Below, piece by piece: positions 36,848-45,847 of a DNA stretch of 64,000 bases (position 1 is the first letter of the stretch; each line of letters opens with the position of its first letter). Source of the DNA: Pelagibius sp050330205 (GTDB taxonomy: Bacteria > Pseudomonadota > Alphaproteobacteria > Kiloniellales > Kiloniellaceae). The position numbers were made by a program, and so were the translations under genes. Below the pieces are notes generated by a model. The model was not told where the DNA came from, did not search any database, and worked only from the letters and a program-made list of their open reading frames with translations. The DNA lies in assembly GCA_050330205.1 (NCBI GenBank), contig JBHJOA010000024.1:49853-113852 (forward strand), given 5' to 3'.

Positions 36848-37237
36848 TTATCCGTCCCGACCGTCCGGCGGCGTTCCGCCGGACTGCTTGTCCCGTTGCG
36901 CGGAGGTTTCGTCCTCCCGCCCTGCGTGCTTGCGGTAACCGACCTGACCGCCCAGTCCCCCGACAACCCGGAAAACGTTCATGAACCCCGCCGCCGCGCC
37001 GAGCACGAAAAACAGCAGCAGGAACCAAGGCTTGGTTCCCAGCCACCGATCGAGAAAGTAACCGATGGCGACGCCGACGATCAGCGCCGCAACGATCTCA
37101 ACCCCGATCCGCAGGGCGAAGGCCAGTCCCTGCCCCTGATCCTCGGGGCGCGCCTTCGTCTTGCGTCGCTTGGCTTCCGCCGCGCGAAGTTTCTCGTCCA
37201 GCTTTGCGAGGGATGGCAGGGGAGGGTCGTCCTTCAT
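36848..37237 (-). CDS. atpI: ATP synthase protein I (AtpI/AtpZ family)
   Basis: This encodes 129 residues from ATG 37237. A charged N-terminal segment (LAKLDEKLRAAEAKRRKTKARPEDQGQ) precedes two membrane helices (about 43-62 and 70-93) with the conserved VEIVAALIVGVAIGYFLDRWLGTKPWFLLLFFVLGAAAGFMNVFR. These proteins assist c-ring assembly or ion handling and sit first in F0 operons. The C-terminal tail is polar and low complexity. An AAGGCGG site precedes the start. Confidence 0.92.
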   Translation of the reverse strand: MKDDPPLPSLAKLDEKLRAAEAKRRKTKARPEDQGQGLAFALRIGVEIVAALIVGVAIGYFLDRWLGTKPWFLLLFFVLGAAAGFMNVFRVVGGLGGQVGYRKHAGREDETSAQRDKQSGGTPPDGRDG

Positions 37238-37315
37238 GAGCCGCCTTCGATGTCCCCTGGCCCGATGCTCGTTATCTCCCCGAGAAGTGCTATGGCCTGA
37301 GCTGAATTCGGGCGC

Positions 37316-37344
37316 ACAGTATGAAGACTCCCCCGCCCTGTCAA
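37316..37344 (-). promoter_or_regulatory. Promoter of the F0 ATP synthase operon
   Basis: On the minus strand a perfect -35 TTGACA (37344-37339) is followed, after exactly 17 bases, by TACTGT (37321-37316). This predicts transcription starting near 37309, about 72 bases before the atpI start codon. Confidence 0.65.
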
Positions 37345-37447
37345 GGCGAAGAAACCCCGCGAATCGCCCGGTTTTGGCGGCTTTCGCGGGGCCGTCGGGG
37401 CGGCCCGGCAGGGTCGGCCCAAGGCCCCGGAAACAGGTGCTTTTCCA

Positions 37448-37504
37448 GAGCAGATCACGGCCGGATGGAGTCGCCTCGGCGATCCATCCGGCCGTGATCT
37501 GCTC
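37448..37504. repeat. Long perfect inverted repeat just downstream of smc
   Basis: Arms 37448-37469 and 37483-37504 are a perfect 22-bp inverted repeat. The 13-base spacer itself contains TCGCC and GGCGA, extending the stem by five pairs with a one-base bulge. It begins 12 bases after the smc stop (minus strand) and lies upstream of the atp promoter. No T-run follows on either strand, so it is not a classic intrinsic terminator. Confidence 0.85.
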
Positions 37505-37516
37505 CAACTATGCGCT

Positions 37517-40500
37517 TCAGGCGCTTTCGCGCAGGTCCGCGGCGGACTCCAGGTCCACCGAGACCAGCTGGCTGATGCCGCGCTCGGCCATGGTGACGCC
37601 GTAGAGGCGGTGCACCCGGGCCATGGTCATGCGGTGGTGGGTAATGATGAGGAAGCGGGTGCCGGTCGACTTGGTCAGCTCGTCGACCAGCGAGCAGAAG
37701 CGGTCGACGTTGGCGTCGTCGAGCGGCGCGTCCACCTCGTCCAGCACGCAGATCGGCGCCGGGTTGGTCAGGAACACGCCGAACAGCAGGGCCAGCGCCG
37801 TCAGCGCCTGCTCGCCGCCGGACAGCAGCGACATCACCTGCAGGCGCTTGCCCGGCGGGCTCGCCATGATCTCCAGGCCGGCGGCCAGGGGATCCTCGGA
37901 TTCGGTGAGCTTCAGGTGGGCCCGGCCGCCGCCGAAGAGGCGCACGAAGAGCTCCGCGAAGTGGGTGTTCACCGCCTCGAAGGCGGCCAGCAGGCGCTCG
38001 CGGCCCTCGCGGTTCAGACTGGCGATGCCCTGGCGCAGGCGGGCGATGGCGTTCACCAGGTCGGCGCGCTCCGACTGCATGCCGACGATCTGCTCGTCCA
38101 GCTCGCGGGCCTCGACCTCGGCGCGCAGGTTCACCGCGCCCATGTTCTCGCGCTCGCGGACCAGGCGGGCCAGCTTGGCCTCGACCTCCTCGCGCGGCGG
38201 CAGCTCCTGACCCGCCTCGATCTCGGCCACCTCCAGCACGTTTTCCAGGGCGCAGTCGAGCTTCTCGCGGACCCGGGCGACCACGGTGTCGAGGGTCTGG
38301 CGTGCCTGGGAGACGGCACCCTCGGCGCGGATGCGGTTCTCGCGGGCGTTGGTCAGGCGGGCCTCGGCGGCCTTCAGGGCGCGGTCGGCCTCGCCGAGCC
38401 GGGTCTCGCCCTCGGCCAGGGCGTCGGCCGCCTGGCGGCGGCGGGCCTCGGCCTCGTCGATCAGCTCGGCCAGGGCGGCGCGGCGCTCCGCCAGCGCCAG
38501 CGGCACGGCGGCGAGCCTTTCGATCTCCGCCTCGGTGGCGGCGCGGCGCTCCTCCAGCTCGGCCAGGTGGGTCTTGGCCTCGGCGGCGCGGCGCGCCCAG
38601 GACTGCCGCTCGGTCTCGATGTCGGCGAGGCGGCGGCCGCGCGCTTCGGCCTCGCGGCGCAGCTGGTCGAGGCGCGCCTGGCGCTCGACCAGGGCGGCCC
38701 GTGCGGCGGCCAGCTCCTCGCGCAGTTCGTCGGCCTGCTGGTGCGCCAGGTTGAGGTCGGGCAGCGCCGCCTGCTCCTCGCGGGCGGCGGCCAGGGTGGC
38801 CTCGTTCTCCTCGACGTCGCCGCCGAGGCGGGCCAGGGACTCGTCGAGGGCGGCGAGGCGGGTGGCCACGGCGGCGGCGCGCTGGGCGAGGTCGCCATGC
38901 TGCCGGCGGGCCGTGCTGACCGCCTCGAAGGCTTCGGCCTCGGCGGCGCGGGCGGCGCGCTCGGCGGCCACCGCCTCCTCGACGGCGGCCTCCAGTTCGC
39001 CGTGGTCGGCGGCGGCGCGCGCGGTCTCGCGCTCGACGCCTTCCAGGTCGGACCGCAGCTCGGCCACGCGGTTGCGCTGGGCCATGCGCTGGGCGGCCGC
39101 GGTGGGCGCCTCGGCCCGGGCGGTGAAGCCGTCCCAGCGCCAGAGGTCGCCGTCACGGGTGACCAGGCGCTGGCCCGGCTGCAGTTGGGCCTGCAGGCGC
39201 CGTCCGGTCTCGCGGTCGGCCACCACGCCGATCTGCCCGAGGCGGCGGTCGAGCGCGGCGGGGCCGCGCACCACGGCGCTCAGCGGCTCGGCACCCATCG
39301 GCAGCGCCGGCGCCGCGGCCAGCGGTGCCAGGGCCTGCCAGTGCACCGGTGCAGCTTCGTCGGCGGAGACCGTCAGGTCGTCGCCCAGCGCGGCGCCGAG
39401 CGCGGCTTCATAGCCCGGCGTCACCGTCACGGCGTCGACCACCGGCGGCCACATGTCGGCCTCGGCCGGCTCCAGCAGCGCGGTCAGCGCCGCGATCTCG
39501 GCTTCCAGCTTGGCCTGGACGGCCTCCTGCTCGTGCAGCCGTCCGCGCGATTCGGCCTCGCGTCGGCGCGCCTCGGCGGTGGCCTCGGAAGATTCGCTGC
39601 TGGCGGCGCGCTGCTGCGACAGGCGCTGCTCGGCGGCGGCCAGGGCGGCGGCGGCGGCTTCCAGGTCCGCCTCGGCCACGGTTTCGCGCTGCAGGGTTTC
39701 GCGCTGGCCGCGCGCCTCCTCGCGCTGCTGGCGCAGCCGCTGCAGGCGCTGTGACAGCTCCTCGATGCGGCGCGTGAGGGCGTTGGCGCGGGCCTCGTCC
39801 TCGGCGATCTTGCGGGTGACGGCGGCCAGCGCCTGTTCCTGCCGCTCGCTGCGTGCGGCGGCCTCGGCGCGCTCGTTGTCGGCGGCGGCGATGGCCTCGC
39901 CTTCGCCCTCGGCGGCGGCGGCCAGGCCGGCGCGCTCCTGGTCCAGGCGCTGCTGCGCCGCCTCGGCGTCGCCGGCCAGGGCCTCGGCGCGGCTCTTGTC
40001 GCCCAGCAACTGGGCCAGGCGTTCCTCGGCGCGGGCCTTGCCCTCGGTGGCCTGGGCCTCCTCGCGGTCGAGGGCGTCGCGGTCGACCTTGAGGCGCTGC
40101 AGGGCGGCGGCGGCCTCGGCCTCGGCCTCGCGCAGGCCCGGCAGGGCGGCGGCGGCCTCGGCCTGCTCGGTGGACCTGGCGGCGGTGGCCTGGGTCGCCT
40201 CGGCGACGATCTGCTCGGCCTCGCCGAAGGCGCCTTCGGTCCGCGCCAGGCCGGCCTTGGCCTCGGTCCCCTCGAGATGCAGGACGATGGCCTCGGAGCG
40301 GCGGATCTGCTCGGCCACGTTGCGGTAGCGGGTCGCCTGGCGGGCCTGCTTCTTCAGCCCCTGCAGCTGCGACTCCAGGGTGGCGATGACGTCGTCGAGA
40401 CGCTCCAGGTTGGTCTCCGCCGCGCGCAGGCGCAGCTCGGCCTCGTGGCGGCGCGAATGCAGGCCGGTGATGCCGGCGGCCTCTTCCAGCAGGTGGCGGC

Positions 40501-40981
40501 GGTCGGCCGGCTTGGCGTTGATGATGGCGCCGATGCGGCCCTGGCTCACCAGGGCGGTGGAATGGGCGCCGGTGGCGGCGTCGGCGAAGAGGAGCTGCAC
40601 GTCGCGCGCGCGCACCTCCTTGCCGTTGACCCGATAGAGCGAGCCGGAGCCGCGCTCGATGCGCCGCACCACCTCGATCTCGTCGAAGTCGTTGAACATC
40701 GCCGGCGCCTTGCGCTGGCTGTTGTCCAGCACGATGGTGACGTCGGCGACGTTGCGCGACGGCCGGTTGGCGCTGCCGGCGAAGATCACGTCGTCCATCT
40801 CGCTGCCGCGCATGCGCTTGGCGGAGGTTTCGCCCATGGCCCAGCGCAGGGCTTCGACGAGATTGGACTTGCCGCAGCCGTTGGGGCCGACGACGCCGGT
40901 GACGCCGGGCTCGATCGCCAGCTCGGTGGCGTCGACGAAGGACTTGAAGCCGCTGACGCGGAGTTTGGTGAACTGCACCAC
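37517..40981 (-). CDS. smc: Chromosome segregation protein SMC
   Basis: This encodes 1154 residues, a normal SMC length. The ATPase head is formed from the N-terminus (Walker A GPNGCGKS at 33-40) and the C-terminus (signature LLSGGEQALTALALLFG, Walker B ICVLDEVDAPLDDANVDRF). Between them lie two long coiled-coil arms of Ala/Glu/Arg-rich heptads, and a hinge at about 500-620 (VVDAVTVTPGYEAALGAALGDDL onward). SMC with ScpA/ScpB compacts and segregates the chromosome. scpA and scpB are not in this window. The repetitive coiled-coil DNA generates long spurious ORFs on the other strand. Confidence 0.97.
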   Translation of the reverse strand: MVQFTKLRVSGFKSFVDATELAIEPGVTGVVGPNGCGKSNLVEALRWAMGETSAKRMRGSEMDDVIFAGSANRPSRNVADVTIVLDNSQRKAPAMFNDFDEIEVVRRIERGSGSLYRVNGKEVRARDVQLLFADAATGAHSTALVSQGRIGAIINAKPADRRHLLEEAAGITGLHSRRHEAELRLRAAETNLERLDDVIATLESQLQGLKKQARQATRYRNVAEQIRRSEAIVLHLEGTEAKAGLARTEGAFGEAEQIVAEATQATAARSTEQAEAAAALPGLREAEAEAAAALQRLKVDRDALDREEAQATEGKARAEERLAQLLGDKSRAEALAGDAEAAQQRLDQERAGLAAAAEGEGEAIAAADNERAEAAARSERQEQALAAVTRKIAEDEARANALTRRIEELSQRLQRLRQQREEARGQRETLQRETVAEADLEAAAAALAAAEQRLSQQRAASSESSEATAEARRREAESRGRLHEQEAVQAKLEAEIAALTALLEPAEADMWPPVVDAVTVTPGYEAALGAALGDDLTVSADEAAPVHWQALAPLAAAPALPMGAEPLSAVVRGPAALDRRLGQIGVVADRETGRRLQAQLQPGQRLVTRDGDLWRWDGFTARAEAPTAAAQRMAQRNRVAELRSDLEGVERETARAAADHGELEAAVEEAVAAERAARAAEAEAFEAVSTARRQHGDLAQRAAAVATRLAALDESLARLGGDVEENEATLAAAREEQAALPDLNLAHQQADELREELAAARAALVERQARLDQLRREAEARGRRLADIETERQSWARRAAEAKTHLAELEERRAATEAEIERLAAVPLALAERRAALAELIDEAEARRRQAADALAEGETRLGEADRALKAAEARLTNARENRIRAEGAVSQARQTLDTVVARVREKLDCALENVLEVAEIEAGQELPPREEVEAKLARLVRERENMGAVNLRAEVEARELDEQIVGMQSERADLVNAIARLRQGIASLNREGRERLLAAFEAVNTHFAELFVRLFGGGRAHLKLTESEDPLAAGLEIMASPPGKRLQVMSLLSGGEQALTALALLFGVFLTNPAPICVLDEVDAPLDDANVDRFCSLVDELTKSTGTRFLIITHHRMTMARVHRLYGVTMAERGISQLVSVDLESAADLRESA

Positions 40982-41079
40982 CTGCGGCTATGCCTCGCTG
41001 GCCGGAAGGTCTGCCGTCATGACAGGACTCATCGCTTTCCTATTTCTCTTGCTCAGATGGATGCCGAGGGGGCGCCGTG

Positions 41080-41781
41080 TCACGATGCCGCGCTCTCGGC
41101 CGATTCCAGCACGCTCTTGAACTCCTCGTAGCTGCGCGCGCCGGTCACCGTGGTGCCGTTGACCACGAAACTCGGAGTCGAGGCAATGCCGTAGCGGTCG
41201 CGCCCGTCGGTCTGCTTCTGCAGGATGTTGTCGATGGCGGCCTCGTCGCTGAGGCAGGACTCGAAGGTCCCCCGGTCGAGGCCGGCCAGGGCGGCGAGCT
41301 GGCCGACGGCGGCGATGGGATCCTGGCTCTGCGCCCACCGCTGCTGGTTCGTGAACAGCACTTCCAGGAAGCCGAAGAAGCCGTCGCCCTCGATGCAGTT
41401 GGCCGCCGCCGCGGCGCGCAGCGCCAGCTGGTCGAGCGGATAGTGACGATAGACCAAGCGTGCGCGGCCGCTGTCGATCCACTCGCTCTTCACCTGCGGC
41501 AGGGTCTCGCGGTGAAAGCTGGCGCAGTGCGGGCAGGTGAGGGAGGAGTACTCGATGATGGTGACCGGCGCGTCGGCATTGCCGAGAATCCGGTCGTCCT
41601 CGAAGATCGGCATGCCGCCGGCCGTGGCGGCGACGACCGGAGCGGGCTGTGCGGCGCCGGGCGCGGGGGTCGCGGGCGCCTGCGGGGCCAACGGCCCAAA
41701 CGGGCTGTACAGCCAATAGCCGCCGCCGCCGGCAGCGACCGCGACAACTCCCAGGCCGATCAGAATGTTCCGTCTGTTCAT
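41080..41781 (-). CDS. DsbA family thioredoxin-like protein
   Basis: This encodes 233 residues with an N-terminal membrane anchor or signal (NILIGLGVVAVAAGGGGYWLY) and a Pro/Ala-rich linker, then a DsbA-type domain. The redox motif is CPHC (Cys83, Cys86) in EYSSLTCPHCASFHRETLP, and the cis-Pro loop is STPSFVVNG. It resembles Com1-like periplasmic disulfide oxidoreductases of alphaproteobacteria. It lies between dciA and smc on the same strand, an order that recurs in this class. Confidence 0.9.
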   Translation of the reverse strand: MNRRNILIGLGVVAVAAGGGGYWLYSPFGPLAPQAPATPAPGAAQPAPVVAATAGGMPIFEDDRILGNADAPVTIIEYSSLTCPHCASFHRETLPQVKSEWIDSGRARLVYRHYPLDQLALRAAAAANCIEGDGFFGFLEVLFTNQQRWAQSQDPIAAVGQLAALAGLDRGTFESCLSDEAAIDNILQKQTDGRDRYGIASTPSFVVNGTTVTGARSYEEFKSVLESAESAAS

Positions 41782-41925
41782 AGCTCTACCTACCAGATGT
41801 TGTGCATGCTAGAGAGGGGCTTCGGATTCCACAAGCGCCCACTTCCCCCAAAAATGCGTCGTTTTTGCGGCCTTGTGATCGCTGCCCCATGTGGGTCCAG
41901 AGCGTGGGCCCGCGGCGCACGGAAA

Positions 41926-42471
41926 CTAGGATTTTCCGGCCGGCTTGTCGCGCTTTTCGCGCAGCGAACGGCCGAGGCCTTCCAGGGCCGCGCGCAGTTC
42001 CGGATCCGCCACTGTGGATAGTTTCGCCGCGAGGTCCCGTTCCAGCGGAATCGGGGCAGATGCGCCGCGCTGGCGTGGCGCCGGCGTGGGGCCGCCGCGC
42101 AATGCCGGCAGCGGGCCCTGCTGCAGCACCAGGCGGGCGACCGCGCGGTAGCCGAAGAAGCCGTTGATGCGCTCCAGCAGCAGCGATTCCAGGTGCTGCA
42201 CCTCCAGCGCCCAGCCCGGCGCCACCCGCAGGGTGAGGCGGCCGTCGACCGCCTCGCCGCGCTTGGGAAAGCGCAGCTGCCGGGGACGGCAGCGGGCCGC
42301 CAGTTCGGCGCCGACGATGGCCGGCCACTGGCGGGCGATGTCGGCACCGGTCAGGCCGCGGCGCGCAAAGGCGCGCTTGGTCACCGCGCCCAGGCTGCCG
42401 CCCAGGGCGCGGAGGCCGCCGTGGCGGCGGTCAGATGACTCGGCGGGGCGTGATTTTCGGGAATCCGACAT
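41926..42471 (-). CDS. dciA: DUF721/DciA family protein, probable replicative helicase loader
   Basis: This encodes 181 residues from ATG 42471. The DUF721 core is recognisable: RRGLTGADIARQWPAIVGAELAARCRPRQLRFPKRG followed by GRLTLRVAPGWALEVQHLESLLLERINGFFGYRAVARLVLQQG, a KH-like fold. In bacteria without DnaC or DnaI, DciA loads the replicative helicase; this role is known for the family and inferred here. The N-terminal and C-terminal tails are basic. It is divergent from mutY with only 57 bases between the start codons. Confidence 0.85.
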   Translation of the reverse strand: MSDSRKSRPAESSDRRHGGLRALGGSLGAVTKRAFARRGLTGADIARQWPAIVGAELAARCRPRQLRFPKRGEAVDGRLTLRVAPGWALEVQHLESLLLERINGFFGYRAVARLVLQQGPLPALRGGPTPAPRQRGASAPIPLERDLAAKLSTVADPELRAALEGLGRSLREKRDKPAGKS

Positions 42472-42528
42472 TGTCGCGGTGACAAAAGCCTGCTTTGCGG
42501 GGACTGCGCCGCCAGTATAGAGAAGGGC

Positions 42529-43680
42529 ATGGCCCCGGTAGAGACAAGAATTGGCGCCGCTTCGAGGGCCGGGTTCCAGCGCGACGACACCGCCGCGGCG
42601 GCGCTGCTCGCCTGGTACGACCGCCATGCCCGCGCCCTGCCGTGGCGCGCCCGGCCCGGCGCGGCGCCGGATGACCGTGGCCCCGATCCCTACCGCGTCT
42701 GGCTCAGCGAGATCATGCTGCAGCAGACCACCGTGGCGACGGTCGGCCCGTATTTCGCCGATTTCCTCGCCCGCTGGCCGAGCGTCGAGGCCCTGGCGGC
42801 GGCGCCGCTGGACGATGTCCTGACCGCCTGGGCCGGGCTCGGCTACTACGCCCGCGCGCGCAACCTGCATCGCTGTGCCCGGGTGGTGGCGGAGGAACTG
42901 GGCAGCGTTTTCCCCGACAGCGAAGAGGAACTGCGCCGGCTGCCCGGCATCGGCCCCTATACCGCCGCCGCCATCGCCGCCATCGCTTTTGGCCGCCGCG
43001 CCGTGGTGGTCGACGGCAACGTCGAGCGGGTGGTGGCGCGGCTGTTCCGGGTCGAAACCCCGCTGCCGGCCGCCAAGGCCGAGCTGCACCGCCTGGCCGA
43101 CACCATCACCCCCGAGGCGCGCGCCGGCGACTTCGCGCAGGCGATGATGGACCTCGGCGCCACGGTCTGCCTGCCGCGCGGGCCCAAGTGCCTGCTCTGC
43201 CCGCTGGAGGCGCGCTGCGCGGCGCGCGCGGCCGGCGTCGCGCAGGACCTGCCGCGCCGCCTGCCCAAGGCGGCCAGGCCGACCCGCCGCGCCGTCGCCT
43301 TCTGGGTCATGGGGCCGCGCGGCGAGATCCTGCTGCGCCGCCGGCCCGAAAAGGGCCTGCTCGGCGGCATGATGGAGGTGCCCTCGACGCCCTGGCGCGA
43401 GGCGCCCTGGGACGCGGCGGAAGCGCGCGCGGCGGCCCCGCTGGCCGCCGTCTGGCGGGAGCTGCCCGGCACGGTGCGCCACACCTTCACCCATTTCCAT
43501 TTCGAGGTGACGGTCTGGGCCGCCGGCGCCGCGGCCGCGCCGGAGGATGCCGGCCGCTGGGTGGCGCTGGACGCCCTCGCCGACGAGGCCATCCCGACGG
43601 CGATGCGCAAGATCATCGAACACGGCCTGCGCCACGTCGCCTCGGGAAGCGCCCGTGCCCCGGGGAGCGCCCGTGACTGA
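42529..43680 (+). CDS. mutY: A/G-specific adenine glycosylase
   Basis: This encodes 383 residues. MutY removes adenine mispaired with 8-oxoguanine. The catalytic Glu61 is in LSEIMLQQTTV, the helix-hairpin-helix is LPGIGPYTAAAI (138-149), the catalytic Asp162 is in VVVDGNVERVV, and the 4Fe-4S cluster is held by Cys214, Cys221, Cys224 and Cys230. The C-terminal NUDIX-like domain recognises 8-oxoG. The stop overlaps the GTG start of the next gene by eight bases, within an 18-base tandem duplication. Confidence 0.96.
   Translation: MAPVETRIGAASRAGFQRDDTAAAALLAWYDRHARALPWRARPGAAPDDRGPDPYRVWLSEIMLQQTTVATVGPYFADFLARWPSVEALAAAPLDDVLTAWAGLGYYARARNLHRCARVVAEELGSVFPDSEEELRRLPGIGPYTAAAIAAIAFGRRAVVVDGNVERVVARLFRVETPLPAAKAELHRLADTITPEARAGDFAQAMMDLGATVCLPRGPKCLLCPLEARCAARAAGVAQDLPRRLPKAARPTRRAVAFWVMGPRGEILLRRRPEKGLLGGMMEVPSTPWREAPWDAAEARAAAPLAAVWRELPGTVRHTFTHFHFEVTVWAAGAAAAPEDAGRWVALDALADEAIPTAMRKIIEHGLRHVASGSARAPGSARD
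43644..43679 (+). repeat. 18-nt tandem duplication at the mutY/DMT junction
   Basis: GGGAAGCGCCCGTGCCCC (43644-43661) is followed by GGGGAGCGCCCGTGACTG (43662-43679). The second copy holds both the GTG start of the exporter gene and the start of the mutY stop codon; the protein shows GSARAP then GSARD. Confidence 0.8.
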
Positions 43681-44584
43681 CGGCGCGGTGGCGGCCCAGG
43701 GCCGCGATCCCTTGGCCGAGGGCAAGGGCCTGGCGCTCGGCTTCGTCGGCGTCGCGGTGTTCAGCCTTACCCTGCCGGTGACGCGCCTCGCCATGGCCGA
43801 CAGCGACCCGGTGGTCTTCGGCCTCGGGCGCTCGCTGCTGGCCGCCGCCGTCGCCGCCGCGATTCTGCTGGCGACGCGGCAGCGCCGGCCGCGCGGCAGC
43901 GAATGGCGCGCCCTTGCCGTGGTGGCCGCCGGCGTGGTCTTCGGCTTCCCGCTGCTCTCGGCCTGGGGCATGCAGCGGGTGCCGGCCGCCCACGGCGGCG
44001 TGGTGCTGGGAATCCTGCCGCTGGCCACGGCCATGGCCGGGGCGGTGCTGCTGCGCGAGCGTCCGTCGCTCGGGTTCTGGCTGGTCTCCCTGGCCGGCGG
44101 CGCCGCCGTGGTCGCCTTCTCGCTGCTGCGCGGCGGCGGCACCTTGACGTTCGGCCATCTGGCGCTGCTGGGCTCGGTGGCCTGCGCCGCCGTCGGTTAT
44201 GCGGAGGGCGCGCGTCTCAGCCGCAGCCTCGGCGGCTGGCAGGTGATCTGCTGGGCGCTGGTGCTCGCCTTTCCCTTCGTGCTCATCCCGGTGGTGCCGG
44301 CCGTCCTGGCGCACGGCCTGCCCGGCTCGCCGCAGAGCTGGGCCGCCTTCGTCTACGTCGCCCTGCTGAGCCAGCTGTTCGGGTTCTTCGCCTGGTACCG
44401 TGGCCTCGCCCTCGGCGGGGTGGCGCGGGTCAGCCAGGTGCAGCTCCTGCAGGCCTTCCTCACCATCGGCGCCTCGGCGCTGCTGCTGGGCGAGGCCATC
44501 GACGCCCTCACCCTCGGCTTCGCCGCCTTCGTGGTGGCCGTCGTCGCGCTCGGGCGGCGGATGCCGGTGCGGCGGGACGCCTAG
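43673..44584 (+). CDS. DMT superfamily (EamA) transporter
   Basis: This encodes 303 residues from GTG 43673, with GGGGAG upstream. About ten hydrophobic helices are arranged as two EamA halves (VGVAVFSLTLPVTRLAMA to LLR, then GHLALLGSVACAAVGYAEGARLS to the end). The second half contains LLSQLFGFFAWYRGLALGGVARVSQVQLLQAFLTI, typical of RhaT/YdcZ-like drug and metabolite exporters. The substrate is unknown. It overlaps mutY and is convergent with the D-threonine-aldolase-like gene (four-base overlap at the ends). Confidence 0.88.
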   Translation: MTDGAVAAQGRDPLAEGKGLALGFVGVAVFSLTLPVTRLAMADSDPVVFGLGRSLLAAAVAAAILLATRQRRPRGSEWRALAVVAAGVVFGFPLLSAWGMQRVPAAHGGVVLGILPLATAMAGAVLLRERPSLGFWLVSLAGGAAVVAFSLLRGGGTLTFGHLALLGSVACAAVGYAEGARLSRSLGGWQVICWALVLAFPFVLIPVVPAVLAHGLPGSPQSWAAFVYVALLSQLFGFFAWYRGLALGGVARVSQVQLLQAFLTIGASALLLGEAIDALTLGFAAFVVAVVALGRRMPVRRDA

Positions 44585-45726
44585 GCGGAGCAGCCCCTGG
44601 CCTCGATCGGCCAGATGTCGACCAGATCGTCGCCGCGCACGCAGTGATACCAGTCGAAGCAGTTGATGGTGGGGTCGCAGTGCGGCACCACCAGCGCCAC
44701 CAGGTCGCCGGGCCTCAAAGGCTCGTTGCGGCCGGGCGGCAGGGTAAGCTGTCCGAATTCGTCGCCGCTGCAGTCGTAGGTCGTGCCCTCCGGCGCGCCG
44801 AAGGCGACCATCGGTGCCGGGCCGTCCATGGCCAGGCTCTTGGAGCCGGCGTCGATGGTGGCATAGCCGTTGTGGTTTGCACTCACCACCCGCGCGTAGA
44901 CGAAGACCGCGTTGCGGAAGCGCCGCGTGCCGTCGCCGGTCAAGTCGACGGCGTCGTACTCGACGTCCGACACGGTGTAGGAGCCGACCTGCAGCTCGGT
45001 CAGCACGCCCGCCGAGGAGTCGATTGCATGGGTGCCGGTGCCGCCGCCGGTCAGGATGGGGCAGGGATGCCCCGCCGCTTCGAGGCGATCGCGCACCGCG
45101 GCCAGCAAGGCGAGGCTTTCCCGCGACGCCTGCTTACGCTCGTTGAAATCCGCGATGTGCTGCACCTGTCCGGCATAGCCCTGCAGGCCGCAGAGTTTCA
45201 ATTGCGGCGCGGCGGCAATCTGCTCGGCCAGGGCCAGCGCCGCTTCTGCGGACACGACGCCGGTACGCCGCTGGCCGACGTCGACGTCGATCAGCAAATC
45301 GAGATCGCGACCCGTTGCCGCGGCGGCTTCGGCGAGCGTCGCCACGTTGGCGGCGTCGTCCACCACCAGCATCAGTTCGCTGCACTCTACCGTCAGCTCC
45401 ATCAAGCGTGCGATCCGGCGCGCGCCGACCACCGGCGAGGTGAGCAGCAGGCGGTCGAGTCCCGCCGCCGCCAGGGCCTCGGCCTCCGACAGCTTGGCGC
45501 AGCACAGCCCGAGCGCGCCGGCCTGCATCTGCAGCCGGCCGATGGCGGCCGACTTGTGGGTCTTGGCGTGCGGCCTGAGGGCGATGCCTTCGGCTTTCGC
45601 CCAGGCCGCCATGGCGGCGATGTTGGCCTCCAGCGCGTCGAGGTCCAGCACCAGCGCGGGGGTGGCGATCTCCAGGCGGCCGCCGGGGCGGTTCAGCAGG
45701 TCTTCGTCGAGGTGCGGCTGCGGCAT
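44581..45726 (-). CDS. DSD1/D-threonine aldolase family PLP enzyme
   Basis: This encodes 381 residues from ATG 45726, chosen for the AGGATCGCC site; an upstream ATG at 45789 would add a basic 21-residue leader. It has the fold-type III alanine-racemase barrel at the N-terminus with the PLP lysine in RPHAKTHKSA (Lys55) and a C-terminal beta domain with the metal motif VVPHCDPTINCFDW. This describes D-threonine aldolase, D-serine dehydratase (DSD1) and 3-hydroxy-D-aspartate aldolase, which cannot be separated by eye. It would act on beta-hydroxy D-amino acids. It converges on the exporter gene, which could suggest linked amino acid handling. Confidence 0.85.
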   Translation of the reverse strand: MPQPHLDEDLLNRPGGRLEIATPALVLDLDALEANIAAMAAWAKAEGIALRPHAKTHKSAAIGRLQMQAGALGLCCAKLSEAEALAAAGLDRLLLTSPVVGARRIARLMELTVECSELMLVVDDAANVATLAEAAAATGRDLDLLIDVDVGQRRTGVVSAEAALALAEQIAAAPQLKLCGLQGYAGQVQHIADFNERKQASRESLALLAAVRDRLEAAGHPCPILTGGGTGTHAIDSSAGVLTELQVGSYTVSDVEYDAVDLTGDGTRRFRNAVFVYARVVSANHNGYATIDAGSKSLAMDGPAPMVAFGAPEGTTYDCSGDEFGQLTLPPGRNEPLRPGDLVALVVPHCDPTINCFDWYHCVRGDDLVDIWPIEARGCSA

Positions 45727-45847
45727 GGCGATCCTTCGTCTGGCGCGGAAAGCCGGCACCTTAGCGCAGTCCGTGCGGCGCACTGGCAAAAGAATCGGGC
45801 GGCCGCAAGTGCGACCGCCCGCAGGTGGGGAGCTTCGGAGGAAATAA

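Noticed and set aside
37610..39754. 714-residue plus-strand ORF with Gly/Leu/Gln repeats
   Set aside because: It is the reverse of the smc coiled-coil coding sequence, so its repetitiveness comes from SMC heptads.
43673..43680. Possible frameshift joining mutY to the exporter
   Set aside because: Each frame encodes a complete separate protein of normal length; the overlap is an ordinary GTG/TGA coupling.
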